Positions 61,053 through 64,000 of a stretch of 64,000 nt of DNA are shown piece after piece. A program made the position numbers and the translations under genes. This DNA comes from Kalaharituber pfeilii (Eukaryota; Ascomycota; Pezizomycetes; Pezizales; Pezizaceae), in NCBI GenBank assembly GCA_015179045.1, contig WHUZ01000057.1:366316-430315 (forward strand), read 5' to 3'. Numbering within the stretch: the first letter of the stretch is position 1; the number at the start of each line of letters is the position of its first letter. The notes beneath the pieces are model-generated. The model saw nothing but the letters and a program-made list of their open reading frames with translations, did no database searches and was not told the DNA's origin.

Positions 61053-62499
61053 TTTTTTTTTTATATCAGTACTCGCATGCCGCCCAATGGGCTATGGCGA
61101 GATGTTAATTAAAGAAAGAAAAAAGGGCAACAGTAACTAACTACATGTGGTTCCCGCGATACTCGTACATGGTGCAGGTAGGGTATGAAATCAATACAGC
61201 CTATTTCCTCCTCCTGTCTGGCTCGTATTGAGTTGTCCTCAACAATTTCCCTCCTACCCTGACTCTGTCTATGTCCGTCGCTGGCTCCAAGTACACCACG
61301 ACCGAGCTAGTCTTCTTGCCTTCTTGAATCAGCGTGGTCTTTCGTCTAAGCCGACGTATCCCAAAAGTCTTGCCTAGTGTCTTGTTCCCGGACTCCAGCC
61401 ACTTCCGCACCTTCGCCAAGTCTTTCCTCAATGCAATACCATGTACTACGACGCCGAATGTCGATGTGGTGGCGTCGGTGTTTGGCGAGGAGGCGGGGGG
61501 CTTGCTGGTCTTTGGTCTTGGTCTTGAGTCCGTGATTGGTGTCGGGAGTCTCGTTGTTGGTGTCAGAGTTGGGGGTGACATTGTCGGTGTCGGGGTTGGG
61601 GGCTTTGTTGCGGCTGTGGTGGCGGTGCTGCCCATGGGCGTTGCCGGGGTCCCGACCGAAGGCGAGTCTGCGATCTTCTTCGCCTCTTTTGAATCCAGTC
61701 GTCGTTTGATTTCGTAGGGGGCTTGTGGTGACGGCTATTTCCCTTTCCGTTTCCTGGTCAGGGGTGTTGTCTTGTCGGTGTTCTTGTCCGCTGGTGGGGT
61801 GTCTACGCACATGATGGGGCTGAACCCCAATGTCTGTAGTACTGGTGGTGGCGCCGGTTCGATGTCTATGCAGGTGATGGGGCTGAACCCCAAAACAGCC
61901 TGTTGTGGTGGCGTCGGCTGAATGTCTGTGCTCGTGATGGGGCTTAACCCCAGAGTCTGTTGTAGTGGTGGCGGTATCTCCCTTTCCCTCCTGCTCCCCT
62001 TGGTCCCGAACAACGACGCCGGCGGCGAGTCCTTGGTCCCAAACAGGGACGCCGGCGGGGACCCGAACAACGACACCGGCGGCGGCGGGGAGGCTGGTAG
62101 TGGTGGTGTGAGTATGGTCTGCGGGGGCGGTGGGGACCTGCCACGTCGAGCTAATGCCTCATCATACCTCTGCGTCAAGGCTTGAAGGCATCTTCTCTCC
62201 TCCTTGTAGTCTATGGACATTGTCTTATTGGTCGTCTCGTGGTTATCCGTGACAGTCTACAGGGGCTTGGCGCCGAGTTGGTGTGGGAGGTATGTTGGCA
62301 ACAGGGGTGATGAGCTGAAGAATCCTCGAAATTTCTCCGCTCGGGGGAAATTTGCAGTGTTGGGTTTTTGGGATAAAAAATTAGATCAAACTGCTTAGCG
62401 CGCTGAGAGCTTGCGATCTATGTAGGTTTCAGCGTGGGGAACGTTGTGGTTGTGGAGTCGCTTCCAAACGCTCGTCCTGAGGTGGTTGTTGTCCGTGAT
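61053..62499 (-). mobile_element. LINE derivative carrying only ORF1, 1447 bp, with target duplication
   Basis: GGAGGAGTGT at 61043-61052 and 62500-62509 flanks the element. On the minus strand it has a 5' UTR of ~280 bp, ORF1 (62220-61201), a short 3' UTR, the family tail 'gccatagcccattgggcggcatgcgagtactgatat' and A10. There is no endonuclease or reverse transcriptase. Both ends seem complete, so it likely moved in this form with enzymes supplied by a full LINE. Confidence 0.85.
61201..62220 (-). CDS. LINE ORF1 protein (Gag-like), one internal TAG
   Basis: ATG at 62220 starts 'MSIDYKEERRCLQALTQRYDEAL'. A proline-rich region follows with three 'LGFSPI'-type repeats, then TAG at 61735-61737, after which the same frame runs on through 'APYEIKRRLDSKEAKK' and another proline/threonine stretch. 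The C-terminal block is 'VVHGIALRKDLAKVRKWLESGN', 'GIRRLRRKTTL' and 'SSVVVYLEPATDIDRVRVGGKLL', ending in EPDRRRK. The last block resembles the RNA-binding-type region of Tad1-like ORF1 proteins; there is no CCHC knuckle before the end. Total 340 codons including the internal stop. The TAG could be a former CAG, or the two halves may never be made together. Confidence 0.68.
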
Positions 62500-62948
62500 G
62501 GAGGAGTGTATACGGCGGGCCGAAATGGCTACCGAGGTGTATATGCTGCCTGGCGAAATGGCTACGGAGGTGCATATGCGGCGAGACGGAATTAGTAATG
62601 GCCACGTCGGTGTATATATGACGAGCCTCAGTCGCTACGGCGGTGTGTATACTGTGGGCCGGAATGGCCATGGAGGTGTATATGCTAGAGGCTGGAATGG
62701 CCGTGGAGGTGTATATGCTGCCCTGCGGAATGGCAACGGAGGTATTTATGCTGTATGCCGGAATGTGCACGGAGGTGTATATGCTGTATGCCGGAATGGC
62801 CACGGAGGTGTATATGCTGTGGGCCGGAATGGCCACAGGGGTATATATGCTATAGGCCAGAATGGTTGCAGAGGGATATGTGCTATGGGCCAGAATGGCC
62901 TTGAAGGTGTGTATGCTGTAGGGCGGAATGGGCACAGAGGTATATAAT
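62500..62948 (+). repeat. 33-bp minisatellite 'ggaggtgtatatgctg', ~13 units
   Basis: The unit is ggaggtgtatatgctgtatg then ccggaatggccac, with phase kept at multiples of 3, so a long frame (GVYAVCRNGH...) runs through. I regard that frame as a by-product. Before the LINE insertion it was continuous with 61020-61052. Confidence 0.9.
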
Positions 62949-63009
62949 ATCGCCATAGCCCACAGGGCGGCATACGTTTAATGAAATAAAAAAAACAAAA
63001 AAAAAACAG
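62949..63009 (+). mobile_element. ~60-bp retroposed LINE tail in the minisatellite
   Basis: 'atcgccatagcccacagggcggcatacgtttaatgaaat' plus an A-rich end, with 'acagaggt(g)tata' on both sides (62934-62947 and 63006-63019). Confidence 0.75.
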
Positions 63010-63169
63010 AGGTGTATATATAGTGGACCGGAAGGGCAGCTGTATGGCATGGAGCGCCATTTGAGCAGAACAGTTGTTGTTGAATTCAGCTATACATTGG
63101 GCCGCTAATTGGATACTCATTGGGCACTCATTGGGTCCTGTATTTGGCCATTCATTAGACTATACATTG
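63010..63169. other. Spacer, no gene
   Basis: 'ctcattgggcactcattgggtcctgtatttggccattcattagactatacattg' shows loose repetition of 'cattgg'. Nothing else. Confidence 0.5.
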
Positions 63170-63780
63170 CTAGAGCCACTCCAGAGCTACCTTAGAGCTA
63201 CTTTAGAGGAACTCAAGACGTTCAAAGTTATCTCAGAGCCACGTTAGAGCCACTCAAGACTTTCAAACCCCCTCTAGAGCTACTTCTAAGTGCCAGAGAC
63301 ACTGCCAGACCCTCTTAAGAGTACTAGAGACACCTCTAGAGCTACTCAAGAGTGCCAGAGATACGCCAGAGCTGCTCCAGACACTCCAGAGCTGCTCCAG
63401 AGTACCAGAGACACTCCAGAGCTGCTCCAGAGCGCCAGAGACACTCCAGAGCTGCTCTAGAGCGCCAGAGACACTCCAGAGCTGCTCCAGAGCGCCAGAG
63501 ACACTCCAGAGCTGCTCCAGAGCGCCAGAGACACTCCAGAGCTGCTCTAGAGCGCCAGAGACACTCCAGAGCTGCTCTAGAGCGCCAGAGACACTCCAGA
63601 GCTGCTCTAGAGCGCCAGAGACACTCCAGAGCTGCTCTAGAGCGCCAGAGACACTCCAGAGCTGCTTCAGAGCGCCAGAGACACTCCAGACCTACTTAAG
63701 AGTACTAGAGACTCTCTAGAGCCACTTAAGAGCACTGCAGACACTCTACAGCTACTGAAGAGCCGAAGAGTCACTCCCAG
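63170..63780 (+). repeat. Telomere-adjacent 30-bp minisatellite, ~18 units
   Basis: The unit reads gagctgctccagagcgccag then agacactcca. The array is very homogeneous between 63400 and 63690 and degenerate at both ends. The 115-codon frame across it (RQRHSRAA...) is a period-of-3 artefact. Confidence 0.95.
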
Positions 63781-63821
63781 AGACCCCTAAACTGCACTCC
63801 ATCCGCCCTCGTTACCGCAAC

Positions 63822-63851
63822 TTAGGGTTAGGGTTAGGGTTAGGGTTAGGG

Positions 63852-63892
<41 letters not shown>

Positions 63893-64000
63893 GGTTAGGG
63901 TTAGGGTTAGGGTTAGGGTTAGGGTTAGGGTTAGGGTTAGGGTTAGGGTTAGGGTTAGGGTTAGGGTTAGGGTTAGGGGTTAGGGTTAGGGTTTTAGGGT
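63822..64000 (+). repeat. Telomere, (TTAGGG)n, ~29 units
   Basis: G-rich strand running 5' to 3' to the window's end, so the chromosome end lies to the right. Variants: one TTTAGGG near 63870, TTAGGGG near 63976 and TTTTAGGG near 63993. Confidence 0.99.

Noticed and set aside
62444..62956. Long frames on both strands across the 33-bp array (GVYAVCRNGH / HSIYTSVAIPA)
   Set aside because: Period of 33 keeps frames open; composition is purely repetitive and one end runs into a LINE insertion.
63352..63699. 115-codon frame of RQRHSRAA repeats
   Set aside because: Created by a 30-bp tandem repeat whose length is a multiple of 3.

Overview
The window is the subtelomeric end of a chromosome of a filamentous fungus. 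The last 179 bases are a TTAGGG telomere tract reading outward, and the preceding ~36 kb is dominated by minisatellites, satellites and old transposons. One gene has five exons with short GT-AG introns, the LTR elements are chromodomain Gypsy types, and the stop codons in the dead genes are mostly C-to-T changes (CAG/CAA to TAG/TAA, CGA to TGA). That pattern suggests repeat-directed mutation or cytosine methylation as in Pezizomycotina. I infer an ascomycete, possibly a repeat-rich pezizomycete, but cannot name a species.

Layout. 0-2 kb: the 3' part of a DUF6603-type gene broken by a clean solo LTR. 2.4-8 kb: solo LTRs, retroelement tails and a LINE RNase H relic. 7.9-13.2 kb: a MITE, a dead DDE transposase and a dead Crinkler-type NTPase/nuclease gene. 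13.9-16.8 kb: minisatellites and a FAR1-type Mutator-like element with a 9-bp target duplication. 16.9-23.6 kb: a complete Gypsy chromovirus (433-bp LTRs, target duplication CCGTG) nested in an older LTR. 24-27.4 kb: a 2OG-Fe(II) oxygenase pseudogene of apparent fungal TET/JBP type, facing the 5' part of another Gypsy element. 27.9-36.7 kb: blocks of a 58-bp satellite with MITEs and palindromic repeats.

36.3-40.9 kb and 51.4-56.0 kb are two direct copies of a ~4.6-kb segment carrying a second form of the oxygenase gene. Its intron is filled by a 43-bp minisatellite. The second copy is nearly intact. Between the copies lie an LTR-gag fragment, a 140-bp GC-rich minisatellite (42.9-45.1 kb) and a fully open five-exon gene (46.5-49.7 kb) whose N-terminus looks ParB-like.

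56-64 kb is a mosaic of 12-, 19-, 30- and 33-bp repeats, hairpins, 5'-truncated LINE tails with target duplications, and a LINE derivative keeping only ORF1, then the telomere.

The genes do not form a pathway. The region reads as a retention zone for transposons plus three gene types (oxygenase, Crinkler-like, ParB-like) typical of fast-evolving accessory chromatin. The ParB-like gene and the distal oxygenase copy are the only protein genes that look potentially functional.
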